Under the pieces are notes generated by a model, which was given only the letters and a program-made list of their open reading frames with translations, had not been told where the DNA came from and did not search any database. This document shows, in pieces, positions 21,901 to 32,768 of a stretch of DNA of 64,000 nucleotides. The DNA comes from Cyrtodaria siliqua (lineage: Eukaryota; Mollusca; Bivalvia; Adapedonta; Hiatellidae). Position numbers and translations under genes: made by a program. Within the stretch, counting starts at the first letter, position 1; the number at the start of each line of letters is the position of its first letter. The stretch lies in assembly GCA_037043455.1 (NCBI GenBank), contig JAWPHD010000001.1:868001-932000 (forward strand), read 5' to 3'.

Positions 21901-22445
21901 GTGGATCCCTTGGAAGCCACAAACACAAACAAGAGATAAAAGTAGCTCGGTGTTATTGAGTATGTTTATGAAAGGTGATGTAAAGTGCAACATCTCTCAT
22001 GCCTCCTAGCACCGGCTTAAGCGATACTCTACTTTAAAGCCAAAAAGATTGGGCTTGATGATCCCATAGGATCAGTAAGTAATAATACTACTGATCTGAA
22101 GTCGGGACAGCTGTTTACGGCCACCACACATCGCTAAACAAAGGATAGTGTGAATGTCAATATATACTGAAAAGTGGATCCCTTGGAAGCAACAAACACA
22201 AACAAGAGACAAAAGTAGCAGACTCGGTTTTATTGAGTCTGTTCATGAAAGGTAATGTAAAGGGCAACACCTCTCACGCCTCCTAGCACCGGTTTAAGCG
22301 ATATTCTACATTAAAGTCATAACGATTGGGCCTGATGATCCCAAATGACCAGTAAGTAGTCGGGGCTTTTTACGGCAGCCACACAGCACTAAACAAATAC
22401 TAGTGTGAATGTCAATTAATAGCGAAAATTGGGTCCCTTGGAAGC
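21901..22445 (-). repeat. HP-B hairpin repeat, tandem dimer
   Basis: Two head-to-tail units. The phrase GG(A/G)TCCCTTGGAAGC recurs at 21901, 22174 and about 22429, giving spacings of 273 and about 255 bp. The second unit has a perfect main stem CAGACTC-9 nt-GAGTCTG at 22219-22241; in the first it is decayed. Both show AACA(C/T)CTCTCA(C/T)GCCTCCTAG, and a TTGGGC...TCCCA hairpin near 22050 and 22326. Non-coding. Confidence 0.75.
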
Positions 22446-22449
22446 AAAT

Positions 22450-23780
22450 ATCTCATAAGTTGTATGCGATATCTAAAGGTAAGACTTTGACCCATTGTCT
22501 ATTGATGTCAAATTTCCTACAATTTCAGTAAACCTTAATTTAAGCAAAAAACAAGATAATCGAGTCAAAGTTCAATGTGTTCAAAATACTTAATGCAGAT
22601 GAGTCAATTTTTAATTATGTACATATGAAGTAAAAAAATAATTAAAGATCATTTTCATTGAATAAATCAACGTCTCTGTTGTTAGCAAATACGGAGTACG
22701 TTAAGATATTGTAATAGACAAATATGTTGCAATACTTGTTTTTGAGGGGGGTGGGGGGGGGGGTGCAATTTATAACCCTGAACCCTGAAAATTGATGGGT
22801 TTTGAAGCGAAATAACAAAGTTTTAACCTTAGTCTTTAACTGTTAACATGTAGATACCCTTTACGATTTAATTGTAGTATACGTACTAAGTAAACTACTA
22901 TACAATATTCATATATTCAGTAGTATTTCATGTACTTAGTAAACTACTATACAATATTCATATATTCAGTAGTATTTCATGTATTTAGTAAACGCTTACT
23001 TTTTAGACAGACAGTAATGCGCTTATCAACAAATAACTTCATGGGCTTTACCATACAGTGTAACTTATTTGACTTCAGTTGCATCACATGTCTGTACCAC
23101 TTAAACAGTTAATTGATTTCATATGAAAAGTAGTGAAAAATACATCAATCTTGATACAATTTGTGACTTTTGCACATAGTCGTTCTGAGACGGTTATGTT
23201 TAAATAAGATTTGCATAAACAAGCAAAGGAAATGTTCTTAATAACCAACTAAGGGTAATGTCCTTAGCAAGAAGGAAATTAAAGAGATTATGTACAAATA
23301 TCTTATCCATAGCAAGAACTAAACATAGATCACATGGTAATGGTAAAGGGTGCCAAAAGTCACAATAACTTTACTTTTCCCGATATATCACGCTAAAACA
23401 GAGATTATCGTGTTTAAACAACGTCGGCCAGGCTACGATTTAACCATATTTACGCTGACGGTTCTTCCACAGCTTTTCAATAAATCACCAAGCACACAAG
23501 AACCATAAATATATAGTGTCAACACATATTTACCTCATCTTTTCAGCACTAGTATTTTCCCTCGCACAATGAGGAATTGCCTCCATGAAATTAAATCACA
23601 TCTCGATACATTTCATTAATATTTCATCTAATATTTTTTCCACAACGGACCGAATAGAGAATGAATGCAAATCATTATTCGGTAATAAGTCATGCCACAT
23701 CTATCTGGCACGTATCTGGTTAATAAATATATGTATATATATCATTACACAAGGCGGGAATGAAATCTAAGTACAGAAAG
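22450..23780. other. AT-rich stretch with a G-run and short tandem repeat
   Basis: No gene recognised. A G-rich run lies at about 22745-22764. A 49-bp unit (CTTAGTAAACTACTATACAA...) is repeated twice and a bit at 22883-22995. Confidence 0.45.
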
Positions 23781-23785
23781 TCCGG

Positions 23786-23925
23786 CGGCGGCTTAGTGGG
23801 TGGTGTTTGTTTGTGGGTGGGTCTGGGGGTGGGGGGATTGAGGTGCCAGTTCCGCATACCTAGGGGGTAGTTTCGATCCCCGGCCGGGTTACACCATAAT
23901 CTAAATATTCCACCTGGTGTCCGTA
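23786..23925 (+). repeat. tRNA-derived SINE head fragment
   Basis: GGCTTAGTGGGTGGTG resembles an A-box region and TAGTTTCGATCCCCGGCCGG a B-box region, followed by ACACCATAATC. Arrangement suggests the tRNA-like head of a SINE, with a G/T-rich expansion between the boxes. Confidence 0.4.
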
Positions 23926-23935
23926 TACTGTGATT

Positions 23936-24160
23936 AGGTTGGTTGGTTGGTTGTTTGGCTGGTTGGTTGGTTGGTTGGTTGGTCGGTCGGTCGGTCGGTC
24001 GGTCGGTCGGTTGGTTGGATGGTTTGTTGGTTTGTTGGTTTGGTGTTTGGTTGTTTGGATGGTAGGTTGGTTGGTTGGTTAATTTGTTGGTTGGTTGGTT
24101 GGTTGGTTGGGTGGGTGGATGTGTCGTGCGTGCCTGCGTGCGTGCGTGCTTCTCAATAGG
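23936..24160 (+). repeat. GGTT/GGTC microsatellite
   Basis: Long runs of GGTT with an inner block of (GGTC)n near 23980-24010 and a GTGC-rich end. It creates artificial repetitive open frames on both strands. Confidence 0.9.
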
Positions 24161-24912
24161 AATTGAGGCGCAACAATATTTTATTGCAGGCATGTGCAGT
24201 AGAAATGTTAATATTGCGATTAATATATAGAATGTTGATGAGTCGTTTTAACCCTGATAACATTAATTCGCGTGTGTTTTATTTTGAAACTGTAAATAAC
24301 ACGCACGGTCATTAAGTTAACGAATCTGAAAACATAAACAAGCATTTGTGATAATTGGAGACAGTAAACAAAACTCGCAGACACTATTACGTCAACGGCT
24401 GATTGCGGTGAAGTCTTGGTTCATTAAGCCTGTAGAAAGATTGAGAAATGCTTAGTAGTGTGCATGCTTTTAAACATTAAAAACATTACGTTTCGCTATT
24501 TTTGGTGTAACAACTGACATTTCCTGACTAGTCTTTTGGTATTAATATTATAGCTCCTACCCCCTGGCCAGCGCCACTAGGAGATGCTACCACCGTGTAT
24601 GGGTTCTTGTCATGGATGTTTTGCCAAACGGTCAGGCTACTGCTAAGTTTTATTTTGGTTGGTGTAGAAGATCAAAAAACTCATTATGACCAGTTCATTG
24701 TTGTTTATTTATGCTTACTTTACTATATATACATTAAAGGGGCAACATTCTCTACCCTGGTAGGGATAGATTGGAAATGTATCTTATCAATTACACCAGC
24801 TATACAGGCCTGTCAGTTACAGTGAATGACTCAAGACACTCTCTTCATGCAGAAGATAGGAAACTGTTCTTACAAATCATCTAGGAGTAAAGTTTTTCAA
24901 TCTAATGACTCC

Positions 24913-25205
24913 AAACTATATTTGCCTCAACTTATTCTTTTTTTCAGAGCTTGTACTCGAGTTGAGGACTTTAATATTCGTAGTCTTTGTATAACTAAAA
25001 AGCTACTCCACCAGGGCTACTGTTATCATAAACTTCGTAAAACCTTTTCAAAATTGTATTATCGTAACCCTGATATTCTTTACAAATATAAAAGTAACTA
25101 AAAACTCTTCTGCGAAAAGGACTCCCTACCTGACTTCTGTGGTGACATAATTTACAAACTTCGTAAGATCCTTGGTCATGATCACTTTCATACTATTTAA
25201 AGCCC
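24913..25205 (+). pseudogene. PLE reverse transcriptase C-terminal fragment
   Basis: The open frame ending at 25101 includes LYLPQLILFFRACTRVEDFN and KLLHQGYCYHKLRKTFSKLY, matching the C-terminal RT part of the copies at 50003-50671 and 59035. A stop at 25099-25101 and frame changes truncate it; downstream DNA still follows the family to CATGATCACTTTCATACTAT. The extra N-terminal residues before about 24910 are not PLE. Confidence 0.75.
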
Positions 25206-25305
25206 AAAAGGACGGTGACTTTTGATGTTTGTCTGAAATCTTGATATCCCCACTAGGTTATATTCTCTAACAAACAATACAGCATTAATAGGCAATAAAA
25301 GTTAA
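25206..25305. mobile_element. Rearranged PLE tail pieces in opposite orientation
   Basis: A sense piece (GGTGACTTTTGATGTTTGTC) is followed by an antisense piece (GGTTATATTCTCTAACAAAC, ACAGCATTAATAGGCAATAA), indicating deletion and inversion within a PLE tail. Confidence 0.5.
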
Positions 25306-25374
25306 AATCTAAATGATAATGTGTATAAAAAATATAAAAAAGTGTATAGAAACAACCCGAATCAAACACTAAGG

Positions 25375-25640
25375 TACCGGCCATTTATTTTTTTGCGGGG
25401 AGGGGTGGGGGGGTGTTTGGGGGGGGGGGGCGAGCCTGGGATTTTTTTTGAAAAAATATTCTGGCCCTAGAATTGCTGAGAAAAAATATCCAGGCTCTGA
25501 CTTGAGAGAAAAAATCTTGAGTTCCCTCAAACTGTTCAAAAAAGATAATCCGGCTTCTCTCACATTATTGGAAAAAATAATCTGGAAATGTTTAACCACA
25601 ACTTCTGCCCCAAAGTTTATCGAAATCTCCAGTTGAAATG
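25375..25640 (+). repeat. G-run plus about 30-bp reiterations
   Basis: A G-rich run (25395-25430) is followed by loosely repeated units ending in AAAAAATA(T/A)TC(C/T)(A/G)GG(C/A). A reverse-oriented relative with a 34-base C-run is at 29380-29600. Confidence 0.55.
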
Positions 25641-25654
25641 CATTTAGAAGACAG

Positions 25655-25900
25655 GGATAGTATTCATGGTTGTAATAAATGTGATGTATATAGATCATGA
25701 TAGTAATAAAATGTATTAGTCCTGGTAGTTATAAATGTGATAAATGTGGTAATACACTGGCAATGGTGGTAGTAAATGTGTTGTATAAAGTGTTATAAAG
25801 TTGGTAATGGTAGTAATTTGGTATATATGGTCATGGTAGTAATGAATGTGATATTCCTATAAATTCATGGTTATACTTAATGTGGTACACGTAAGACAGT
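25655..25900 (+). repeat. Degenerate GGTCATGGTAGTAATAAATG repeat, block 1
   Basis: Phrases such as ATGGTAGTAATAAATGTGAT recur every 30-45 bases. A second block is at 26770-27050. Diverged minisatellite, non-coding. Confidence 0.6.
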
Positions 25901-26371
25901 AATAAGGGCTATTCTTTTTTGGTAATTTGTTTTACGATCACTCCGACGACAAAACGAAATTAGGTATTTTTATTTTTCCATAGGGAATTTAATAGTTTTA
26001 TTGTTTATTTACCTCCTCCCAGATTTTTAATAGAACAATTCATTTTCCTCTTTTTAAATAAAATAATTAAACTATGCTTTATCGATTTTTTTATTAGTGT
26101 TTTTTTTCCCTTTCTCTTACAGCAAAAATTCTCTGTGTTGATGGTTCGTAAAATAAATAATAAAAAAAATAATGGCCTAAATGTGATTGGCATTCGGTCA
26201 TGGTAGTATGTAAATATTGCAATCCTGTGAGGGGGACATTAAATATTTGTCAACCTTCTAAGTCTATTTATTTTTATTTATACTGAAAAAATATCTTTGA
26301 AAAAGATATTTGAGTCTGCTAAAATATTCCTTTGAAATAAAACATGAGAACACATTATTACTTCTCTCTGT

Positions 26372-26525
26372 TCAAAATCCACTATTCTCAGCACCTAGAA
26401 AATAAATGTGCAGATGGTTTCTTAGTGTTCTTTCGGAATCTTCAGCTGTGAACTCATGAGTAAACTTTTTCAACTCATCTTCAGAAAGTTGTGCAAACTG
26501 TGTCCGCCATTTTAGTAAATGTTCA
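26372..26525 (-). CDS. Candidate 3'-terminal exon, minus strand, unrecognised protein
   Basis: On the minus strand an acceptor-like AAATCAG precedes a 50-codon block containing KWRTQFAQLSEDELKKFTHE and SERTLRNHLHIYFLGAENSG, closed by TGA (26372-26374). Composition is ordinary soluble protein, predicted helical, not low complexity. AATAAA-like signals follow on the minus strand near 26265-26290. A further open block with protein-like composition lies upstream at 27047-27229. I do not recognise the family; could be a host gene end or an unfamiliar element. Confidence 0.35.
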
Positions 26526-26769
26526 CTGATTTTTCATTTGCGCATGAATACATGTACTGTTCAGCATAGGACACCCCAGTAGTCATATAAACTTGCTTTG
26601 ACTTCACAATCATAAGACAGTATAAATTATACTGGGGATGACATTACAAAAAATGACCACTTCCATGGAGACATTACAAGCAATGAGATATTACAAAAAT
26701 GGGAAAATAACAGTCTGTGCAAACTTAAACATGGGTGTTTGACATGAGGTATATTATTAATAAATTGGT

Positions 26770-27050
26770 ATCAGTGGTCATGGTAGTAATACATTTTGTG
26801 TATGCATAAGCTCATATTAGTAATACATGGGGTATTCAGTGGTTCATAGTAGTAATAAATGTGATATACAGTGGTCATGGTAGTAATACTTGTAATATAC
26901 AGTGGTCATGGTAGTAGAAAATATGGTAAGAGAGTAGCCATGGTAGTTATACATGTGATGTACTTTGGACATGTTAGTAATCAATGTGGATGTACATTTG
27001 GCATGTTAATAATTCTAATATGGTTATGCAGTGGTCATGGGTAGTATTAT
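26770..27050 (+). repeat. Degenerate GGTCATGGTAGTAAT repeat, block 2
   Basis: At least seven diverged units of 30-40 bp containing CAGTGGTCATGGTAGTAAT, related to 25655-25900. On the minus strand this would fall between the two candidate exons. Confidence 0.65.
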
Positions 27051-27229
27051 AATACAAGAGTCCTGGTATTTGTGCGATGGACTCTGTGAAAATCATCGAC
27101 AAGTAAGTGGACTCTTAACCCCAGCATTCGGTAGGCTTTACCACCATTATGTATACACTGCAGCCAATTAGCATTTGTCTGCTTCAAGATAAGGATTTCA
27201 GCATTCTGATCAATCACTGTTCTTATTTT
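27047..27229 (-). CDS. Candidate exon, minus strand, unrecognised protein
   Basis: Sixty codons are open between an in-frame stop at 27230-27232 and a TAA at 27047-27049. The peptide includes TVIDQNAEILILKQTNANWL and GGKAYRMLGLRVHLLVDDFH. No family recognised. A donor could be GTG|GTAAAG inside the block; the true borders are not determinable by eye. Confidence 0.25.
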   Translation of the reverse strand, partial: KIRTVIDQNAEILILKQTNANWLQCIHNGGKAYRMLGLRVHLLVDDFHRVHRTNTRTLVL

Positions 27230-27518
27230 TTACAGGTATAGATGACCAACATTCAAAATTTGACAGTTAGGAATAAAAGTTTTGTTCTAGAAAGTATAGA
27301 AAAATAAATACATTATAATAATTATTTTGAAATATCTGTACAGAGTAATGTTTAGTGTATTTACATGCCAAATTTTATGGTTTTAAAAAATGCTTTATTA
27401 ATTTTGAAAATTTGTGATTAAACCTCTCTGAGCAGCATAATGCAATAAAATGAATCAGAAAAAGTTTATCTGGGGCCATTTTTGTTATTTTTTTTATACT
27501 CAACGCTGGCCTTTAAGA

Positions 27519-27664
27519 AGCAGCTTCAGCCACATGCAATGCCATGTTACAGACAAAGCTATGCGCTATATGCCAGTGTTAATAAGAAAGAAGCAGCTTC
27601 AGCCACATGCAATGCCATGTTACAGACAAAGCTATGCGCTATATGCCAGTGTTAATAAGAAAGG
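27519..27664 (+). repeat. 73-bp perfect tandem duplication
   Basis: Two copies, 73 bases apart and without visible difference, containing GCAGCTTCAGCCACATGCAA and CTATGCGCTATATGCCAGTG. Recent duplication; it inflates the open frame at 27450-27797, which I do not support as a gene. Confidence 0.85.
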
Positions 27665-27732
27665 TATGGAACATGGTAGTCATCGCCCAGCACAAGACAA
27701 TCCCCTACACCACAAACAAACTTTAACACTAC

Positions 27733-27950
27733 AACAATCAGTAGTGTTATTTTTACTGGTCCATTGGGACCGACGAGCCCAATATAAGTGGCTTTGAAGT
27801 AGAATACCGCTTAAGCCGGTGCTAGGGGGCGTGAGAGGTGTTGCTTCTTTCATTAATTCTCATGAACAGACTCAATAAAACCGAGTCTGCTGCTTTATTC
27901 TCTTAATTGTGTTTGTTGCTCCTAAAGGATCACCTTTATCAGTATTTATC
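27733..27950 (+). repeat. HP-B hairpin repeat copy
   Basis: A well-kept unit: hairpin ATTGGG...CCCAAT near 27763-27783, GCTTAAGCCGGTGCTAGGGG, GTGAGAGGTGTTGC, the perfect main stem CAGACTC-9 nt-GAGTCTG at 27867-27889, then TTGTGTTTGTTGCTCC. Confidence 0.8.
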
Positions 27951-27999
27951 CAATCAATTCATAATTTAGAAGAGCTTAAGGGACCCACATAGAAATCAA

Positions 28000-28900
28000 A
28001 CAAGGACAAGCATAACTAAAGATTAAAAGCTGCACTTGGAGTTCAATCTACCAAATATGAAAATATCCATATTAAACAAGATCCAATATTCAAAGTCAAT
28101 TTTTAATAAGGTCACTGACACTTCTGTGTCTCACCAACCATGGTGCAAATTCATTCACATGGTTAAGTAGTAATTGTGAAGGTTAGGTGGTGGTGAGGTG
28201 AGGGTGTAGGGGTGCGGGGAGGGAGTGGTCAGTAAACATATATACCGAATATCGAAGCAAGACCTTCAATACCCCAGAAAGAATATGAACTAGGCGGCGG
28301 AGGGGAAGTGAAGTGTTACTGAATAGGAAAAAAACACAGAATTAATACAGTATTTTCACTGGGGGAGTCTATGGTGGAGCGTTTGTGTGTTCGAGGGTGG
28401 AGGGTGGAAGTGAACAAGAATCAGAAATGGTAACTGAAGAAAACCAAAAAATAATAGAAGAAATATTTGTCTATTTATCTGGGGTGATCGCGGTGGTGGT
28501 GTAGGAGTGGGGAAGGTGTGAGGTTTATGGGGCTAATGACATTAACAAGCTTGTATGCAGTGAGGTTCATTGCAATATATGAAGCTGCTTAAAACACGTT
28601 AACTGAAACTCTAACTTGAAAACATTTTATCATCTGGCTAAAATGAAATAAAGTTATGAAACATGTGTCCTTGTTGACTGATGACATGTGTCAAGCTCCT
28701 TTCATAGAGATATATTACTAGTGAAATAAATGGACTTGCCAACAAATAAAATAATAGAAATTCTAAGTCGAAAATAGGCTACACTTTTCTAAAATACAAT
28801 ACAGAAAATATTTATCCAGAAAAAGGGCCTTAAGTTCGCTAGCATGCAATACAGAGTTATGGAAAATGTGTCTACTAGCATCCACGCTTTACTGAAGTTT
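28000..28900. other. Stretch with GT-rich text, nothing recognised
   Basis: G/GT-rich segments at 28180-28230 and 28480-28530. No gene or repeat family identified. Confidence 0.35.
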
Positions 28901-28904
28901 AAGT

Positions 28905-28972
28905 GTTTTGTGGTTGACTGTCCTCCTTGAATGCTACTTTCCCTGTCCGATCTTTTTATATTTCTTTTTTGT
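28905..28972 (+). mobile_element. PLE 3' terminus, severely truncated
   Basis: Only the last about 65 bases: TTTTGTGGTTGACTGTCCTC, CTTGAATGCTAC, CCCTGTCCGATCTTTTTATA. Confidence 0.65.
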
Positions 28973-29379
28973 ATTAATAATTAACAATCACCTATTGAAA
29001 TACAAGGACTTGCCTAAAAACTTTAACCAGAATTTTGAAGTCGAAAAAGGAACATAACGTAGCTTAAATTTAATTCAGAATTAATATGGAATATGTGTCT
29101 TTAATTGCCCTTATATTCCAAGCTTTACTGAAGTTTTGTTGATGTTTGACTTTCAGTTGTTAAAATACACTTGTCAAAAACGAACTTAAACCAGAAATTC
29201 AAAGTAATAAAAGGGCCATGCTTTTGCTTAAATGCAATACAGAGTTATAGAACATGTGTCTACCAGTGACCTTGATGGTACAGATGACATAATTCAAGTT
29301 TCATTGGCCAATAACTGAAAACCAATGTTGACGTGGACACAAACGATGAGTAGATCTACAACAGCTCTTCTTATTCTAC

Positions 29380-29515
29380 GACTAGTAAAACTTAAAAAAA
29401 AATAGTCTGGCTTACAAGTTGATGAAAATAATAATCTGGCCATTGTACTTGGCAAAATAAATATCCCGGCTTTAAAGAAATGAAAACAAAATATTCCGGC
29501 TGAAAGGAAAATCCC

Positions 29516-29554
<39 letters not shown>

Positions 29555-29600
29555 ACCCACCACATACCCAACACCCGCCCCAGAAAAACGAAATGGTCGG
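29380..29600 (-). repeat. C-run with about 30-bp reiterations
   Basis: About 34 consecutive C (29520-29553) preceded by units ending (A/T)ATATTCCGGCT, ATATCCCGGCT, AATCTGGCC. Reverse orientation of the repeat at 25375-25640. Glycine-run open frames here are artefacts. Confidence 0.6.
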
Positions 29601-29769
29601 TCCCTAACTCTAATCCATAATTGCGTAGTTTCCTAAATAACAGGTCACACATAGCACAATGTTTCATACCACACGTGTCATCATCTTCAAATTGTGTGTT
29701 CAAGTAATAGTAGTTAATTCAGAAATATATGTTCCTAGGATATATTTTCGATTCCGAAACTACTGTATG

Positions 29770-30656
29770 AAAATAAGTATAATAGTCAAACAGGAAATGT
29801 AGCTTTCACAGAACACAATAAACCCAAAAGCAGGAAAAAGGACAAACATGAATGGCAAAGTTAACAAAGAATAAAGTCATATGACGTCACAAACTCAAAA
29901 AGGGTTGCCTTTGTTGCCACTGACCGTTTCAAGACGGTAGCCCTATTATCAACCCTTTTGTGTTTGTGATGTCGTTTGCATTTTTTATTACTTTTGCCTT
30001 CTCGTTTGTCTGTCTGCGTGTTTGTTTTTGTGTTCTGTGGTTGACTGTCGTCCTTGAATGCTGCTTTCCCTGTCCGATATTTTTATATTTCTTGACAATA
30101 GGGCTACCGCCTTGGAACGGTCAGTGGCAGAAAAGGCCACTGTGGGTTTAAAACAGGTTTAAGGGTGCACCAAACCTCTCACTTACCCTACTTCATGCCA
30201 ATACAATGGAACAGTGTAAATAAAGACATCCCCCCATTATCTAACCAACAAGGCAGTATTAGTAGGAAATATAAATAAAACACGAAGATGCTCGTGTATA
30301 TATAAATACAAAAAAAAAAGTAGACTAGAAAGACACATAGAAGGTACTCAATGACTTGGCAGAAGCCAGATCAACAAGAGAATAAACCATTGAGGGCACG
30401 AAAAGTCAAGATTGCAGACAAACATCAAACGTCACCGTATTTTTGGTTGACGTCATCATAGTGTCCACAGCATGTCCGGTCATCACACAATTGAAAAGGA
30501 AAGCATAGTGGCGAACTGTAAATGGGTTCACCACCAAGCATGGAGTGAGTTGCAAAATGATAGGGTCATAACCTCTTTTAATAAACCTTTTAACACGTTT
30601 AACAAAGATAGTCTGAAAATGATCGTTACCAATAATCTTACGAAATCACGTCACCA
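29770..30656 (-). mobile_element. PLE 3' region copy, interrupted by another PLE
   Basis: Antisense tail from AACAGGAAATGTAGCTTTCA through AAAGGGTTG, then, after the insert at 29908-30091, ACAATAGGGCTACCGCCTTG, hairpin CAGTGGC...GCCACTG (30122-30142), the tail, and RT C-terminal codons (to ATCTTACGAAATCACGTCAC). It ends where the TIR element at 30659 begins. Confidence 0.85.
29908..30091 (+). mobile_element. Short PLE copy nested in an antisense PLE
   Basis: A sense 3' end of about 184 bp (GTTGCCACTGACCGTTTCAA ... CCCTGTCCGATATTTTTATA) splits the antisense copy. TTG flanks both sides (29905-29907, 30092-30094), either a short target duplication or microhomology. Confidence 0.8.
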
Positions 30657-31319
30657 TAGAACCACTCGCACAGGTGTGGCATATTTTATCTTTAAGTGAG
30701 ATGGTTAACTTACAATATCGTTCAAATTCAATCTCGCTATTGGTGATCGTTGTTTTTGGGTTAAATGTTTGTCTAATTATTTTGCATATAAAAGATATAT
30801 AATTGATGTAAGCTAGGATAGGTTACGGATGATCATAATGGATTCTCGAGTATCCGGAAGTCAAGTTTAAGTCAAACGCATAAAGCTAGCGGGCCGAACG
30901 TTACTGCGATGAACCAAGCACCGTATCAAAATGTGTCTTTCTCTCAATGTTGTACTTTGTTTTATTTAGTGGTTGCTGATCATGAATTGTATTACCAATT
31001 TTTTTTGGATTTGCATTTTCTTTTGTTACCCACTTTAGGCCAGACTAACATTGAATAGCATACACTTTGTCTGAAAACAAGTGAAACAGCGAAACAATGC
31101 AAGCCTAATCGAATTTTGTAGTAAAATGTTCGACGATGAGTCCATTGTGAATAAAATAAACACAAATAAATGTCTTTTAATAGTTAATAACGCCTACAAG
31201 CATGCATTAGATAATCAAGAATTCGTTATTTTATGGTGCCCATGTTGTTTCTTTTAAGTAGCTATAGTGTAGTCAAATATTCAACACTCAACGTCGGTAC
31301 ACAATTAGATATAAAACAC

Positions 31320-31412
31320 CTTCATTGTTTGTTTTGTCATATCTTTTGTTTCTACGCGTGTTTGCGGATGACTGTGGTACTTGAATGCTACATATTCTGT
31401 TTGACTTGAATA
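31320..31412 (+). mobile_element. PLE 3' terminus, truncated
   Basis: GTGTTTGCGGATGACTGTGG, TACTTGAATGCTACAT and CTGTTTGACTT match the PLE end; it lies in the spacer of the TIR element. Confidence 0.6.
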
Positions 31413-32063
31413 TCCACTTTTAGTTTGCATCTGCCAGCTAGACATCAATTTTAGTTCGTTACATGTAAAGGCAACTAACTATTATCATTTGATATTAATG
31501 TGCATGTGTTTATTGCTTTTATGACGTACTTTAGGACTGAGAATTAAGTGACTGAGTGTCCTTCCATTGATTTTAGTAAACTAGATGTAACACTTTTCCA
31601 TAGTTCATTTCCTACATGTACGTTCATAAATCCTTCTCAGATCGGTATGATCTAACCAACGAGATATATAGATTATTTAACTAGAGTGCAGTTAGAAATC
31701 CTTCACGAGATGTTAGGATTATAGTTCTTTTCGCAAACACGCGAATGTAAAATGAGTAAAAAAGCAAAAACATGGTTACCATTCAGTGAAATATTTCCTT
31801 ATAATGGAACCCAGCTGTTACATAATGTATTTGTATAATATAAATCAGTTTATGCATGATATTAACCGAAATAATTTGATTGCAAATTAATCAGGAAATT
31901 CGCCAGGAAAAGACAAGACCTTTTAGTAATGACATAGCGCTAAAACAAGAAGCGTGCATCCGCTTTCTTTTAAACATAAAACAGTTATGTTCCATAATAT
32001 TGAAGTCAATAAGGCGCGGTTTACAAGCATATTTCACTGTCTCAATCAAAAGGGTCCACTCTC

Positions 32064-32722
32064 ATATTCGTTGATATAGCACAGTAGCGTTGCTTGTGCA
32101 GTATGGCGGCAGTGAAACGTCTCCCCGCGCTTGCAATCAGGACTGTTATTCATTCGATCTTTGGAGATCGCTGAGCCCGATATCTATATTTAGATATCGG
32201 TGGTACATTTTCAAATGATATCTGTATTTAGATATCGGTGGTACATTTTCAAATGTTTATGTTTTCTTCCTAAATTTAAATTTCGATTCGGTGGTTCCAC
32301 TACTCTGGCCGATAACGGCTCTGGATATTGTATAACCACCCATATGCTATTTCGTCTGATTTTTAATTTAGTCTTTTGACTGTTACTTGTGATGCGAAGG
32401 CTTCTTAACCGCTGCTCCAAACTAAATTCAATTTTGTTTATTTCGCTCTTCGGGGCATAGCATTTTGTTAGATACTGGGACCATACGCCGCTGGACATGT
32501 GGGAGGAAAATCTATATGTCCACCGCCATATGCATGCCATCTTCGGGATGGTTAAAATGATGTACTATTGATTTTATTAATATTGAGTTCTGCTCAACCC
32601 GGGGCTAGAGGGCGTGAGCGGTAGCTAGCATATTTTTACTACCGTTCTCAATCAAACCAAGACTGCAATGTTTTGTATGTGTCTTGTTCGGCCGTTTCCA
32701 AAGGTCCATTATCATACTCTTT
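32064..32722 (+). repeat. HP-A repeat, internal part followed by hairpin part
   Basis: Order here is the internal block (AGCACAGTAGCGTTGCTTGT ... ACCATACGCCGCTGGACATG), then CTTCGGGATGGTTAAA, CAACCCGGGGCTAGAGGGCG and a decayed hairpin, ending CCATTATCATACTC. A 41-bp internal duplication around GATATCGGTGGTACATTTTC is visible near 32192-32255. Confidence 0.75.
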
Positions 32723-32734
32723 TATGTGTGCTGG

Positions 32735-32768
32735 GAATGCTACATTTCCTGTTCGACTTTCATACCGA
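32735..32768 (+). mobile_element. PLE terminal scrap
   Basis: GGAATGCTACATTTCCTGTT CGACTTT follows directly after the HP-A copy; matches only the last bases of PLE copies. Confidence 0.4.

Noticed and set aside
22326..22360. Hammerhead ribozyme in HP-B (a CTGATGA occurs)
   Set aside because: No GAAA at the required distance and no matching stems I, II and III; the motif lies in the loop of a TTGGG/CCCAA hairpin. Covariance search would be decisive.
23720..24193. Pro/Thr- or Gly/Trp-rich open frames over the GGTT microsatellite
   Set aside because: Low-complexity translation of a simple repeat on both strands.
29294..29703. Open frames with polyglycine
   Set aside because: They translate a C homopolymer and flanking repeat; not genes.
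29960..30151. Frames starting MFVMSFAFFITFAFSFVCLR, also at 48046 and 49280 (minus)
   Set aside because: The same hydrophobic peptide arises from the PLE 3' tail in each copy; it has no common stop and continues into unrelated flanks, so it is non-coding tail. A tiny conserved peptide cannot be fully excluded.
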